The position numbers were made by a program, and so were the translations under genes. Positions 35,373 to 44,797 of a stretch of 64,000 bases of DNA are shown here, one piece after another. Every line of letters starts with the position of its first letter. Position 1 is the stretch's first letter. Below the pieces are notes generated by a model that saw only the letters and a program-made list of their open reading frames with translations, was not told the DNA's origin and ran no database searches. Source of the stretch: Weeksellaceae bacterium TAE3-ERU29 (GTDB lineage: Bacteria; Bacteroidota; Bacteroidia; Flavobacteriales; Weeksellaceae); NCBI GenBank assembly GCA_019218445.1, contig JAHUUM010000002.1, forward strand, positions 1 to 64,000, in the 5' to 3' direction.

Positions 35373-35775
35373 AGAAATCCCGACAGAACAAACCTACCCG
35401 ATTCGTCATCAGGAACTTCGGCAAGGTTTCCCGATAGAAACTTGTCATTTTGATGAAGATGATGATTCCAACACCTTTCATCTGGGAGCATTTGAAAACG
35501 GAAATTTGGTAGGTGTGGTGACTTTGGTGAAATCAGAAAAAGGGTATCAATTAAGAGGAATGGCGGTTTTGAGTAGTGAACAAGGCAAAGGTATCGGGGC
35601 TTTATTGATGCAAAAAGCGGAAGAAAAACTTCATGAAAAACAAGTGAACTATCTTTGGATGAATGCCCGCGTCAAAGCCATTCCGTTTTACAAAAAGCTG
35701 GGATATTCTACCAAAGGCGATAGTTTCACGATTAAAACCGTAGGCGAACATATTGTAATGGAGAAAAAATTATGA
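35356..35775 (+). CDS. GNAT-family N-acetyltransferase
   Basis: A 139-residue acetyltransferase with acetyl-CoA motif A as LRGMAVLSSEQGKGIGALLM (about 71-90) and motif B as YLWMNARVKAIPFYKKLGY (about 99-117). The compact form resembles YitI/ElaA-like small GNATs. Substrate unknown. It is translationally coupled to the DUF3784 gene by a 17-base overlap. Confidence 0.85.
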   Translation: MSILIKEIPTEQTYPIRHQELRQGFPIETCHFDEDDDSNTFHLGAFENGNLVGVVTLVKSEKGYQLRGMAVLSSEQGKGIGALLMQKAEEKLHEKQVNYLWMNARVKAIPFYKKLGYSTKGDSFTIKTVGEHIVMEKKL

Positions 35776-35876
35776 AATACTAAATAGATTAATCTGATTA
35801 TAAATAAAGATATATTTCTTATTAAGTTTTTTTTAGGTATATTTTTTGTTATTATATAATAAATTAAATTATTTAT

Positions 35877-36434
35877 ATGAAAAAATTAAAATTTGTATTA
35901 TTTGCCTTTATTATGGCTTTATTTGTAAACTGTACTAACGACGACGATGGGATTCAGCCTCCTATTAATATCCCTACTACCGTAGAAGATGTTGAGTTCC
36001 CTTTTGCAAGTATAACAGGAGTTACAATTGAAGGACCTATTAATATTCATTTAGACGTAGATTTCAATGAAATTGTTAAAGAAAAAACAAAAGGAATTTT
36101 ATCTTTAGACAATGTAAAAAAAGCTGAATTAAAAGAGTTTTCTATTGAATTAAATGATAGTAACTTTATCGGTGATTTATCTGCAGTTAAAGATGCTGAT
36201 ATTTATGTAAAAGCTGAAAATCCAACAGTTAAGGAATTAAAAGTAGCTGAAGTAAGAGACAACAAAAACAAAGATAAAATTATTTTTAAAGTTGTTACAG
36301 ATAAAAACTTAATCGATTATTTCAAATCAGAGGACACTTATGTAGTTCTAAGAAAAATAACCGGAGGTGATGCGTCACTAACTACTTTTAATGTTACAAT
36401 TAAACCAGTTTGGAGAATGGGATTCGATTTTTAA
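35877..36434 (+). CDS. Putative surface lipoprotein of unknown function
   Basis: The N-terminus (lipobox LFVNC followed by TNDDDG) is a lipoprotein signal with an acidic surface-export tag. The ~165-residue mature part is a likely beta-sandwich, reading FPFASITGVTIEGPINIHLDVDF and later LKEFSIELNDSNFIG. I recognise no family. It stands alone before a strong bidirectional terminator. Confidence 0.65.
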   Translation: MKKLKFVLFAFIMALFVNCTNDDDGIQPPINIPTTVEDVEFPFASITGVTIEGPINIHLDVDFNEIVKEKTKGILSLDNVKKAELKEFSIELNDSNFIGDLSAVKDADIYVKAENPTVKELKVAEVRDNKNKDKIIFKVVTDKNLIDYFKSEDTYVVLRKITGGDASLTTFNVTIKPVWRMGFDF

Positions 36435-36471
36435 TAAACAAATCCTTTTCCAGCAGTATATCATAAACTGT

Positions 36472-36525
36472 GTAAGTTAAAAAGAGCTTTTGAAAATTAA
36501 ATTTCAAAAGCTCTTTTTAACTTAC
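36472..36525. terminator. Perfect 24-bp hairpin, bidirectional terminator
   Basis: The arms (36472-36495 and 36502-36525) are perfect inverted repeats of 24 bases with a 6-base loop; the A/T runs inside the arms give U-tracts on both strands. It separates the convergent lipoprotein and outer-membrane genes. Confidence 0.8.
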
Positions 36526-36535
36526 TATCTTTATT

Positions 36536-37684
36536 TTATCCACCAAACCTTATTCCAATAGAAAACGGATACTCATTTATAGGATTATTTTGAAATAAAG
36601 GAGTTAGATTATATTTCATATAAAATACCGTAACACCATATCCAAAATGTGCCGAAACCCCATAAATCCATTGATTCACATTAAAGTTTCCTTTTTCTAC
36701 ATATCGTATTTTATCGCCGTTATCGTTTCGGTACTTTAAAACTTGTTTACTGTCTGCAAGTATGCCAACATATCCGCCAAGCCCAAATCTAAAGCTATCT
36801 TTTATAGGAAAATAAGTTCTATTATTTCTTGTATAAGAAGGTGTTAAGTCAAATTCAAAATTTACGGGTAATGTTACATAAACATTTTTAAATTTAGATT
36901 TTATCAGCGGTGTATCATAAGGCTTTAACTCTGTAATGCCATTATTATTTAAAAAATAATCATTTCTACTCATTTTAAGTTTGTTAACCATTACAGAAAC
37001 TCCATAATTTAAGTGCAATAAGTTATCATTAGGTAAAATCCTCACATTTCTGGAATAACCAACCTCTACCGATTTAGAACCCCACACTTTAAAATTATCG
37101 TTCCCGAACTTATCATCAGTTGCTAAACTATGAAAACCAATCGCAAAATTTAACCCTCCATGTACACGCTTAGCATTTCTTTCATGTTTTTTATTTATTT
37201 TTCTTTTGATAACCAATGAGTCTTGAACTCCTTTTATTTTTATCGTTACTTGTTGTTCCTCTTCTTCAGGTTTTGAAATAGTTTCATTAACTCTTCCACT
37301 TATTAAATCCTCTAACTTCTTTTTTTCTGCCTCTATCTTTCTCTCAATGATTAAACTGGTCTTTTTAGCCTCTTCTAATTTCCTTGCTTTAGCTTCTGCT
37401 TTAGCAGCTTTAATTTCGGCTTTTCTTGCTTCTAATTCCGCCTTTTTTGCTTGAGTTTGAGCTTTATGAGCCCATTTCTCTATTTCCGTAGCCTGTTTTT
37501 CTAATTCATTGGCAGCTTTTTCTATTTCAATTACTCTTTCTTTTAACAGTTCCTTTTCTGATAATGTTATAGAATCAATATTCTTTTTAATAGCTTCAAC
37601 CTGTTTATTAAAGTTGGTTTCCTGTGCTTTTGCAGTGCAAAAAAATGCAAGACAAAAGATGATTAAAACACTTTGTATTCTCAT
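36536..37684 (-). CDS. Outer-membrane beta-barrel protein with N-terminal coiled coil
   Basis: After a signal peptide (cleavage near AKAQ, residue 20) come about 100 residues of Ala/Lys/Glu-rich heptads (for example QTQAKKAELEARKAEIKAAK), then from about 190 a ~190-residue domain with amphipathic beta strands and a terminal GIRFGG, like PorT-type outer-membrane barrels. The coiled coil could span the periplasm or contact peptidoglycan. It is the last gene of a sigma / anti-sigma operon and starts 12 bases after the anti-sigma-like gene. Confidence 0.7.
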   Translation of the reverse strand: MRIQSVLIIFCLAFFCTAKAQETNFNKQVEAIKKNIDSITLSEKELLKERVIEIEKAANELEKQATEIEKWAHKAQTQAKKAELEARKAEIKAAKAEAKARKLEEAKKTSLIIERKIEAEKKKLEDLISGRVNETISKPEEEEQQVTIKIKGVQDSLVIKRKINKKHERNAKRVHGGLNFAIGFHSLATDDKFGNDNFKVWGSKSVEVGYSRNVRILPNDNLLHLNYGVSVMVNKLKMSRNDYFLNNNGITELKPYDTPLIKSKFKNVYVTLPVNFEFDLTPSYTRNNRTYFPIKDSFRFGLGGYVGILADSKQVLKYRNDNGDKIRYVEKGNFNVNQWIYGVSAHFGYGVTVFYMKYNLTPLFQNNPINEYPFSIGIRFGG

Positions 37685-37696
37685 AGTTATAATTTT

Positions 37697-38386
37697 TTAA
37701 TTGATTATTTTATCATTTACGGCTAAAAATTCTTTTACTTCATTTTTAATTTTATCAAAAAATTTAGTTGATTTATCTTCAAAAATCTCATCTTCTATTT
37801 TTGCTAAAAGTTCTTCCTCATTTATTCTAATTCCTTTAGATTTAGCAGTTTTTATTTCTTTTTCAATACTTGCCAATAGATCTTCTGCTGAGACATATTT
37901 TTTCTTTTCCGGTTTAATTTGGTTGGTATCTTTATTAATAATAATTTCAGGAATAATTAAATCTGATTTTATTTTAGGTTTAATTGGTTTTTGTTCTAAA
38001 TCAGCTTGATTACTTGCTATGATTTTCACTTTTTCTTCTTTCGTTTCAGAAATAATATTTTCCGATTGATTATTTTTGATTGCTAAATCTTCTCCTCTAT
38101 TCAGTTCAGGAATATCTATTATCAAAGGGGAAGGCTGATTGATTTTATATTTTGAACTTGATTTATTATTCACTATTCTAATCGCATCATCATCTGATGA
38201 GAGATAAAATAATCCTACTACAAGAATTAAACAAGCTGCAACTCCGGAAAAATACCACCATTTTAATTTAGGTTTTTCCTCTTTTGTTGAAAGTTGTTTT
38301 TCTAATTTAGTCCAACTTTCTTCGTGCGGACTTATTCGGCGTTCAGCCATTAAATCCTTTATATTATTCTTCCAATTATCTTGCAT
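37697..38386 (-). CDS. Putative anti-sigma factor, single-pass membrane protein
   Basis: A cytosolic N-terminus (about 1-42, with RRISPHEESWTKLEKQL) is followed by one membrane segment (about 44-62, YFSGVAACLILVVGLFYL) and a long charged Lys/Glu/Ile-rich periplasmic tail. The N-terminal text resembles the segment found in proteins next to flavobacterial ECF sigma genes. It overlaps the upstream sigma gene by 11 bases, as expected of a sigma / anti-sigma pair. No zinc-binding HxxxCxxC is present. Confidence 0.7.
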   Translation of the reverse strand: MQDNWKNNIKDLMAERRISPHEESWTKLEKQLSTKEEKPKLKWWYFSGVAACLILVVGLFYLSSDDDAIRIVNNKSSSKYKINQPSPLIIDIPELNRGEDLAIKNNQSENIISETKEEKVKIIASNQADLEQKPIKPKIKSDLIIPEIIINKDTNQIKPEKKKYVSAEDLLASIEKEIKTAKSKGIRINEEELLAKIEDEIFEDKSTKFFDKIKNEVKEFLAVNDKIIN

Positions 38387-38933
38387 AATTATAATCTTTA
38401 CTTAATTTTTCTTGTAATATTTTCTTTGCATACGATAACTGAGATTTAGACGTTCCCACAGATATCGATAATTCTTCCGCAATTTCTTTATGCGTAAAAT
38501 CCTCAAAAACATATAAATTAAATACCATTTTACAACCAAAAGGCAAATCATCTATAAATTTCTGCAAATACTCTGTATCTATATTTTTAGTATTAAAATC
38601 CTCGTAAGTTTCATCCATATCTTCCCACTCAGAAAATGTCATTTTATTTACGCTACTCCTCAAAAAATCAATGCATTCATTCACTGTAATTCTCCGAATC
38701 CAAGCATAAAAATGATTTTGTTCTTGATAATCCGGTAATTTCATAAATATCTTGAAAAAAGCCTTAATCATTATATCTTCGGCAAAATGCAAATCATTAA
38801 TATATAATCGGCAAATACTCAAAACCGAAGGTGAATAGGCTTCATATAACTCTTTCTGAGCTATACGGTTACCTTTTTTTACCTCTGCAATTAACCGATT
38901 ATTATTTTTATGAAATGATACAATCTTTGCCAT
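38376..38933 (-). CDS. ECF-type RNA polymerase sigma factor
   Basis: A 185-residue sigma-70-family protein. Region 2 (about 25-95) includes YINDLHFAEDIMIKAFFKIF and FYAWIRRITVNECIDFLR; region 4 (about 125-180) includes FNLYVFEDFTHKEIAEELSISVGTSKSQLSYAKK, a helix-turn-helix for -35 binding. It is followed by overlapping anti-sigma-like and outer-membrane genes, which suggests an envelope-sensing regulon that includes its own operon. Confidence 0.9.
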   Translation of the reverse strand: MAKIVSFHKNNNRLIAEVKKGNRIAQKELYEAYSPSVLSICRLYINDLHFAEDIMIKAFFKIFMKLPDYQEQNHFYAWIRRITVNECIDFLRSSVNKMTFSEWEDMDETYEDFNTKNIDTEYLQKFIDDLPFGCKMVFNLYVFEDFTHKEIAEELSISVGTSKSQLSYAKKILQEKLSKDYNYAR

Positions 38934-39042
38934 TAAAAAATCATCTTTCTACTTACATAAACGAAAGTAATACTTAAAAGGTTGGAAATTAAAATATATT
39001 TTTTATAAAAACTTTATATCTTTAGCTTTTAATATATTGATT

Positions 39043-39426
39043 ATGGGATTATTTAATTTTTTTAAATCAGACAAAAAAATAAAAGCCGTAGAGATTAACG
39101 AACAAAATTTTAACCAAGAAATTGCCGAAAGTTCTCAGCCTATTTTACTTGATTTTTATGCTACATGGTGTCAGCCATGCCAGGTAATGCATTCTCTGGT
39201 AAATAGAATGGTAAAAGAAAATCAGGATTTAATGCAAACACTAAAAGTAGCCAAAGTAGATATTGATGCCAACCCAAAGATTTCCCGAATGTTCGGGATA
39301 CAAAGTGTTCCTACATTATTATTTATTTATGATAAAAAAGTATTGGATAAACATAATGGTTTAATTCCCTACCAAAATTTAGTAGGGAAGTGTAAAGATT
39401 TCGCAGAAGACTTTATAGAAGAATAA
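39043..39426 (+). CDS. Thioredoxin-family protein with CQPC active site
   Basis: I start at ATG 39043 (MGLFNFFKSDKK), 127 residues, rather than an upstream TTG. The domain (about 20-127) has DFYATWCQPCQVM at about 43-55, FGIQSVPTLLFIYD with the cis-proline at about 89-102. The active site CQPC departs from the classic CGPC; the residue between the cysteines influences redox potential. No signal peptide, so likely cytosolic. It stands alone, with a TATCTTTA-type -7 box around 39017. Confidence 0.85.
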   Translation: MGLFNFFKSDKKIKAVEINEQNFNQEIAESSQPILLDFYATWCQPCQVMHSLVNRMVKENQDLMQTLKVAKVDIDANPKISRMFGIQSVPTLLFIYDKKVLDKHNGLIPYQNLVGKCKDFAEDFIEE

Positions 39427-39440
39427 AATCTAAGCCTATT

Positions 39441-40811
39441 TTAATGAAACCAAAATACATAGGCAATTGTTCCTATTATCAAAACACAAATTAGATTAAG
39501 AATTACACCGGCTCTTAGCATATATTTTTGTTCTACGAAACCTGTTCCGTAAGCCAAGGCATTCGGTGGTGTTGCGACAGGCATCATAAACGCACAAGAT
39601 GCTCCTAAACCAATGATCATAGATAATCCAAGCGGATCCATTCCCAAAGCCCGAGCAATGGAAATGAAAATAGGCACTAACAGTGCCGCACTGGCTGTGT
39701 TAGAAGTAAATTCGGTAAGAAATATAATGAATGTCGCAACAATTAATCCAATAAGGTAAAAATGGCGACCTTCTATAATAAAAACGATTCCCTCTACTAA
39801 AATTTTACTTGCTCCGGAATCTGTTAAAATAGAACTTAAAGTGAGCCCTCCACCGAATAACATAAGTACACCCCAATCGGTATTTTTCTGCACATCTTTC
39901 CAGTGAGCAATGCGTGTACCACAAATTAAAATTACACCTAAAAGAGCAATAACACTATCAAACTTTTCTATTTTGTCTATGTTTAAAAATTGTGAGACAT
40001 AAACATTTACTTGTTTACTGAATACCCAAGATAATGCCATAAAAGCAAATATAACTATTGTTAAAATTTGTTTGCTGTTCAACTTATAATCAGGATTTTC
40101 TATTTCAACTTTATATTTCAGCTTCGGTCTGAAAATCAATATTAAAACGACTATCATAATAGGTAGAAGAATGAGCATAACAGGAATTCCGTATTTAAGC
40201 CAATCTGCAAAACTAAGATCCATTTGAGAAGCTACAATTGCATTTGGCGGACTACCTACCAGAGTTCCTACACCTCCAATATTAGCACTGTAAGCAATCC
40301 CAAGCAATACAAAAATATAGGTTGATTTATTATCTTCAAATTTTAAATTACTAAGTAGTCCTAATGCTAAAGGAAGCATCATGGCTGTAGTTGCCGTATT
40401 ACTTATTCCCATGGAAAGGACTGCTGTTACTACAAATAATAAAATAATGGCTAAAAAGAAATTTCCACCTGAAAGAGCCACCATCTTATTGGCAATCATC
40501 TTGTCTAAACCTTGCATATGCAATGCTGTTGATAAGGCAAAACCACCAAAAAATAAAAAAATTGTCGGGTCTGAAAAAGCAGCTAAAGCTAAATCTGTTT
40601 TTACTAATCCTAATAAAACCCCAATAATAGGAACAATTAATGCTGTAATTGTAACATGTACAGCCTCAGTAAGCCACAATATTGCAACTAAAGCTAAGAG
40701 AGCCAATCCTTTGTTTTCTGTATTGGTAAATGGCAAGGAATAAATTAAAACAAAAAACAACACTAAACTTGTAATCGAAATAATGAAATTTCTACTCTTT
40801 AATATACTCAT
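39441..40811 (-). CDS. DASS/SLC13-family sodium:dicarboxylate or anion symporter
   Basis: A 456-residue transporter with about eleven membrane segments. Both SNT substrate/sodium motifs are present: SNTATTAMMLPLAL (about 139-152) and SNTASAALLVPIF (about 369-381), together with GSPPNAIV and TPPNALAYGTG. The family imports dicarboxylates, citrate or sulfate with Na+ in the inner membrane. The exact substrate cannot be told from the motifs. Confidence 0.9.
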   Translation of the reverse strand: MSILKSRNFIISITSLVLFFVLIYSLPFTNTENKGLALLALVAILWLTEAVHVTITALIVPIIGVLLGLVKTDLALAAFSDPTIFLFFGGFALSTALHMQGLDKMIANKMVALSGGNFFLAIILLFVVTAVLSMGISNTATTAMMLPLALGLLSNLKFEDNKSTYIFVLLGIAYSANIGGVGTLVGSPPNAIVASQMDLSFADWLKYGIPVMLILLPIMIVVLILIFRPKLKYKVEIENPDYKLNSKQILTIVIFAFMALSWVFSKQVNVYVSQFLNIDKIEKFDSVIALLGVILICGTRIAHWKDVQKNTDWGVLMLFGGGLTLSSILTDSGASKILVEGIVFIIEGRHFYLIGLIVATFIIFLTEFTSNTASAALLVPIFISIARALGMDPLGLSMIIGLGASCAFMMPVATPPNALAYGTGFVEQKYMLRAGVILNLICVLIIGTIAYVFWFH

Positions 40812-41035
40812 GTTTAATTCTTTTATATAAAGTTAATTATTTTCTTATAAATTTTGAATTTTTTTTATAAAAAAATATACTTGTTCTTATTAACTTAATA
40901 AATCTATTTTAATTTTTATCTCTTAAGGTTTTCTTTTTAGTAAAAACATAAATACTTAAAATTATTTTATTCTATACTCTATCTCTCTTTCTTTGTTTAA
41001 ATAATCCCTATTTTTGTGCTTTTCAAATCAATACT

Positions 41036-42916
41036 ATGAATTACGTTACCGCCGAAAACATTACCAAGTCATACGGACTAAGGACTTTATTTAACAATAT
41101 TTCTTTTCATATTAATGAAGGCGATAAAATTGCTCTGGTTGCTAAAAACGGAACGGGAAAATCTACTTTACTAAAAATTATTATGCAGCAAGAGCCTTTT
41201 GATGAAGGCGAAATCATGATTCATAAAGATATTCAAACGGTGTTTTTTGATCAAGAAATCCTTTTTGATCCACAGCTTTCCATCGAGGATTTTATGATGA
41301 CGTTGAACAGTGGGCCAATTATGGCTCTCAAAAATTACCAAAAAGTGATGCATTCCGGCGATACCGACAAACTGAACGAGGCCATTGCCCAAATGGAGTT
41401 CCATAAAGCATGGGATTTGGAAAATGAAATGCAACAAATTCTTTCCCAATTACGAATTACAGACTTAGAAATAAAAATGGGAAGACTCTCAGGTGGCGAG
41501 GTAAAACGAGTAGCATTGGCAAAACTTCTGTTGGAGTTTCGAGCAGAACATAAACACACATTACTCATCATGGACGAGCCGACCAACCACCTTGACGTGG
41601 ATATGGTGGAATGGCTGGAGCAATATCTTTCCATGGCGAAAATCACGTTGCTTTTGGTAACGCACGACCGTTATTTCTTGGACAGCGTTTGTGATACGAT
41701 TTGGGAAATGGAAGACCAACAATTATATCTTCACAAAGGTTCTTATGCTCAGTATTTGGAAAACAAAGCCATTCGGGAAGAAAATTTATTGGCAACGATT
41801 GACAAAGCCAACAACCTCTACCGAAAGGAATTAGAATGGATGCGTCGCCAACCTAAAGCAAGAACGACAAAATCTAAAAGCCGTATCGAGTCTTTTTATG
41901 ATACCGAAAAAGTGGCAAAACAAAACGTTTCAAAAGATTCTTTGTCATTGGATTTTGAAATGAAACGTCTGGGTAAAAAGATTTTAGAGTTAAAACATTT
42001 GAATAAATCTTTCGGAGACAAAAAGATTTTAGATGATTTCTCTTACACTTTTCAGCGAGGTGAAAAAGTGGGAGTTATTGGTGGAAACGGAGTCGGAAAA
42101 TCTACTTTTTTAAATATTATTCAAGGATTAGAGCCGTACGATTCGGGAACGATAGAAACGGGTGAAACCATAAAAATCGGTTATTTTTCACAAAAAGGTT
42201 TAGCATTTAAAGAAGAGGAACGTGTAATTGATTTTATTAAAGAAATTGCCGAATATTATCCGTTGGCAAATGGTAAAAGCCTTTCAGCATCACAGTTTTT
42301 ACGTCTTTTCTTGTTTGATGACCAAACACAATATTCACCGATTTCTAAGCTGTCGGGCGGGGAAAAAAGACGTCTGCATTTGATGTATGTTTTATACCAA
42401 AATCCGAATTTCCTTATTTTTGATGAGCCTACCAATGATTTGGATTTACAGACACTTACGGTGTTAGAAAACTTCTTATTACAGTTTCAGGGTTGTTTGA
42501 TTATTGTTTCGCACGACCGTTATTTTATGGACAGAATTATAGACCATACTTTGGTATTTGAAGGCGAAGGAAAAATTTCTGACTTTGTGGGTAATTTCAC
42601 GGAATACCGAGAGTTTGCTAAAGAAAAAGAGTCACAACAAAAAGAACTGGAAAAAGCGATAAAAAAGGAAGAAGAGAAAAAGACGATACCTCAACCTACT
42701 GAGAAAAAGAAACTGAGTTTTAAAGAAAAAAGAGAGTTGGAAACCATAGAAAAAGAACTCCCTGAATTAGAGAAAAAACGCGATGAACTTTCAGCTCAAC
42801 TTCAAAATGAAACCGATTATGATGTGATTTCTAAAATATCGGAAGAATTACAATCCGTTATTGATGAGCTGGAAAGAAAAGAAATGCGTTGGTTGGAATT
42901 GCAGGAGATTGGGTAA
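41036..42916 (+). CDS. ABC-F family ATPase (Uup-like)
   Basis: Two ATP-binding cassettes without membrane domains: Walker A KNGTGKST (about 40-47) and GNGVGKST (about 347-354), signatures LSGGEVKR and LSGGEKRR, Walker B LLIMDEPTNHLD and LIFDEPTNDLD. The inter-domain linker contains RRQPKARTTKSKSRIESF, and the C-terminus (about 535-626) is a Lys/Glu coiled coil as in Uup. ABC-F proteins act on the ribosome. The Uup branch is linked to ribosome assembly and replication; a resistance role is not indicated. Confidence 0.9.
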   Translation: MNYVTAENITKSYGLRTLFNNISFHINEGDKIALVAKNGTGKSTLLKIIMQQEPFDEGEIMIHKDIQTVFFDQEILFDPQLSIEDFMMTLNSGPIMALKNYQKVMHSGDTDKLNEAIAQMEFHKAWDLENEMQQILSQLRITDLEIKMGRLSGGEVKRVALAKLLLEFRAEHKHTLLIMDEPTNHLDVDMVEWLEQYLSMAKITLLLVTHDRYFLDSVCDTIWEMEDQQLYLHKGSYAQYLENKAIREENLLATIDKANNLYRKELEWMRRQPKARTTKSKSRIESFYDTEKVAKQNVSKDSLSLDFEMKRLGKKILELKHLNKSFGDKKILDDFSYTFQRGEKVGVIGGNGVGKSTFLNIIQGLEPYDSGTIETGETIKIGYFSQKGLAFKEEERVIDFIKEIAEYYPLANGKSLSASQFLRLFLFDDQTQYSPISKLSGGEKRRLHLMYVLYQNPNFLIFDEPTNDLDLQTLTVLENFLLQFQGCLIIVSHDRYFMDRIIDHTLVFEGEGKISDFVGNFTEYREFAKEKESQQKELEKAIKKEEEKKTIPQPTEKKKLSFKEKRELETIEKELPELEKKRDELSAQLQNETDYDVISKISEELQSVIDELERKEMRWLELQEIG

Positions 42917-42928
42917 AGAAGTAATAGA

Positions 42929-43780
42929 ATGTTAAAAGGTATCATTAGTTTAGCGATTAGCCAAGCCTCTTTTGGAATTACAAATAGTCTTTGGAAAAAA
43001 CCACAAAGTAAAATAGGAATTTTACCGCTGATTGTTACTCGGAGCTTTTTTACTTCCATTTTATTTGGGGTTGCCGTTTTAATTCAAAATAAATTTTCTT
43101 CGCTAACTTTAGAAATGGCAGGGAATTCTGTTTTACTATGTTTCATTAATTTTTTCGGATTTTATTTTTTCTTAAGAGCCATAAAAGAAAAACAAGTATC
43201 AGAAGTCATTGGACTAAATAAAGTAAGTGTATTATTCGGGATTTTAATCGGCTATTTCTATTACAAAGAAAATATTAATCAATATGGTTTTATTACTGTT
43301 TTATTGATTGCCTTATCTGTAATTTGCATTGAGTTTTTAAAAAAGAAAAAATCAGTTAAGATAAGTAAAGGTTTTGTATTCGCTTTACTCTCTACTATTT
43401 TTTGGTCAACTGATTTTCTGTTTAAAGATTCCATCAAGGAAATAGGAGCTTTGTTATTCTCTTTTATTTTAGAAGTTTCTGTTTTTTCTATCGGGTTTGT
43501 TTTAATGAAATTACAAAAGGAGAAATTAAATATAAGCGTACTACTTTCTTATAAAAAGACATTCTTGATACTCATTATACTTGGATTTACGGGAGTTTTA
43601 GGCACTATATATTCTATACAAAGTTTACCGATTATTGTATTTGCCTTACTTAATTTAGTATATCCGCTTACATCTTATTTATTTGCCGGTTTTTATTTAA
43701 AAGAACGCTTAACCGGAACTCAATGGGTAGGTGTGGTATTAGGCATTGTAGGCTCTTTAATATATACCATCTTTAAATAA
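42929..43780 (+). CDS. EamA/DMT-superfamily transporter
   Basis: A 283-residue inner-membrane protein with ten hydrophobic segments in two EamA repeats, ending LTGTQWVGVVLGIVGSLIY, typical of drug/metabolite transporters. Substrate unknown. It starts 12 bases after the ABC-F gene, so the two may be co-transcribed, and ends at a strong bidirectional terminator. Confidence 0.85.
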   Translation: MLKGIISLAISQASFGITNSLWKKPQSKIGILPLIVTRSFFTSILFGVAVLIQNKFSSLTLEMAGNSVLLCFINFFGFYFFLRAIKEKQVSEVIGLNKVSVLFGILIGYFYYKENINQYGFITVLLIALSVICIEFLKKKKSVKISKGFVFALLSTIFWSTDFLFKDSIKEIGALLFSFILEVSVFSIGFVLMKLQKEKLNISVLLSYKKTFLILIILGFTGVLGTIYSIQSLPIIVFALLNLVYPLTSYLFAGFYLKERLTGTQWVGVVLGIVGSLIYTIFK

Positions 43781-43812
43781 AACAGTGCTGATATTTAATA
43801 TCAACACTGTTT
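43781..43812. terminator. Bidirectional terminator
   Basis: AACAGTG-TGATA and TATCA-CACTGTT form a 13-base-pair arm with one mismatch and a 5-6 base loop, with T-rich flanks, between convergent genes. Confidence 0.7.
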
Positions 43813-43818
43813 TTTATT

Positions 43819-44670
43819 TTATTTATTATATATTTCAAAACATTTTTTTCCGTAAAGAGACATCTGTTTATAAGCGTTTGGTAAACTTTGATTAGGAAAA
43901 GTATGGGCTATACCGGCTTTAATTTTTTTGTTATTATATTCTATTTCAAAAACACTAAAAGTGGCTTTGTTTTTAAGTCCTTCTATTTCAAATTTCACTT
44001 CATTATGTAAAATATCAACGTTCCAGCCTAATTTCTTTAAGGCTTTAAAAATATAATAGAATTGTTTACTTCCGAATAAGACAATGTTTCTCTCGTGTTC
44101 CGTAATAATTTTAAATAAATTCTCTACATATTCCAGAATGTGAGGTACATTCTTATCAGCTAATTTTTGAGAATTGAATAATCCTGCAAATTTTCTTGAA
44201 CCATACGGAATTAGCTCTAATTGCAATTTATCTTTTAATACATTTCTTTTTGCATCTTTCCAAACTTCCGGATTTTCTTTTTTATCTGTTTCCCAGAAAT
44301 TTTTTATAATATCAATTCCTGTATTTTCCCAATCATTAAAAAATGCAGATTGTTTTGTGTCAAAATTATCTAACCTATCATAATCAGTAATGGCATATTC
44401 CTCATTGCTTTTTATAATTTCTTCTACTATATCTTTTGCTGACTTGTCTTTAAACGCTTTTGTAGAAAACATTTCATTATCCTTATCCGTTCCCGGATTT
44501 AGCATAACAAAAACGGTTTTTGCTTTGGGGTTTCCATTAAAAAGAAAATATTTAGATTTAGGATTAAAATCTGTTCCTAATTTCTCATTAAGGGATACAG
44601 CTCTCTCATCTTTTCCGTTTTCTTTTACAGATCTTATGTGCTCTAAGTATAAGTCTTTGATTAATTTCAT
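43819..44670 (-). CDS. Uncharacterised protein with uracil-DNA-glycosylase-like motifs
   Basis: I start at the ATG whose first base is 44670 (MKLIKDLYLEHIRS), 283 residues; the frame extends further upstream but into a promoter region with unlikely composition. Two elements recall the UDG superfamily: VFVMLNPGTDKDN (about 51-63, compare GxNPG) and AHTFPNQSLPN (about 261-271, where UDGs have HPS/P). The middle has ELIPYGSRKF. I am not certain; it may be an unrelated alpha/beta protein. It is divergent from an HTH protein with which it may share regulation. Confidence 0.5.
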   Translation of the reverse strand: MKLIKDLYLEHIRSVKENGKDERAVSLNEKLGTDFNPKSKYFLFNGNPKAKTVFVMLNPGTDKDNEMFSTKAFKDKSAKDIVEEIIKSNEEYAITDYDRLDNFDTKQSAFFNDWENTGIDIIKNFWETDKKENPEVWKDAKRNVLKDKLQLELIPYGSRKFAGLFNSQKLADKNVPHILEYVENLFKIITEHERNIVLFGSKQFYYIFKALKKLGWNVDILHNEVKFEIEGLKNKATFSVFEIEYNNKKIKAGIAHTFPNQSLPNAYKQMSLYGKKCFEIYNK

Positions 44671-44797
44671 GATTTTTAAATTTTTAAATTTCTTCAAAGT
44701 TACTTTTTTGGCTACTTTCCTTGCAAGTCCAATTTTGTCCAATTTATATTTAATCCTTATCTTTGTTAAGATAGATTTAACTTTACTAAAAACTAAA
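44671..44797. promoter_or_regulatory. Divergent promoter region of the UDG-like and HTH genes
   Basis: On the minus strand TAACTTTG at 44695-44702 fits TAnnTTTG for the gene starting at 44670, and on the plus strand TATCTTTG at about 44758-44765 fits for the gene starting at 44798. Together they support the downstream start codons chosen for both genes. Confidence 0.5.

Noticed and set aside
41036-42916. ABC-F protein as an antibiotic-resistance (ARE) protein
   Set aside because: The C-terminal coiled coil and linker look like the Uup housekeeping branch; nothing in the neighbourhood suggests resistance.
44390-44797. 136-residue N-terminal extension of the HTH protein
   Set aside because: It is antisense to the UDG-like gene, has low-complexity membrane-like text, and a good -7 box lies just before 44798.
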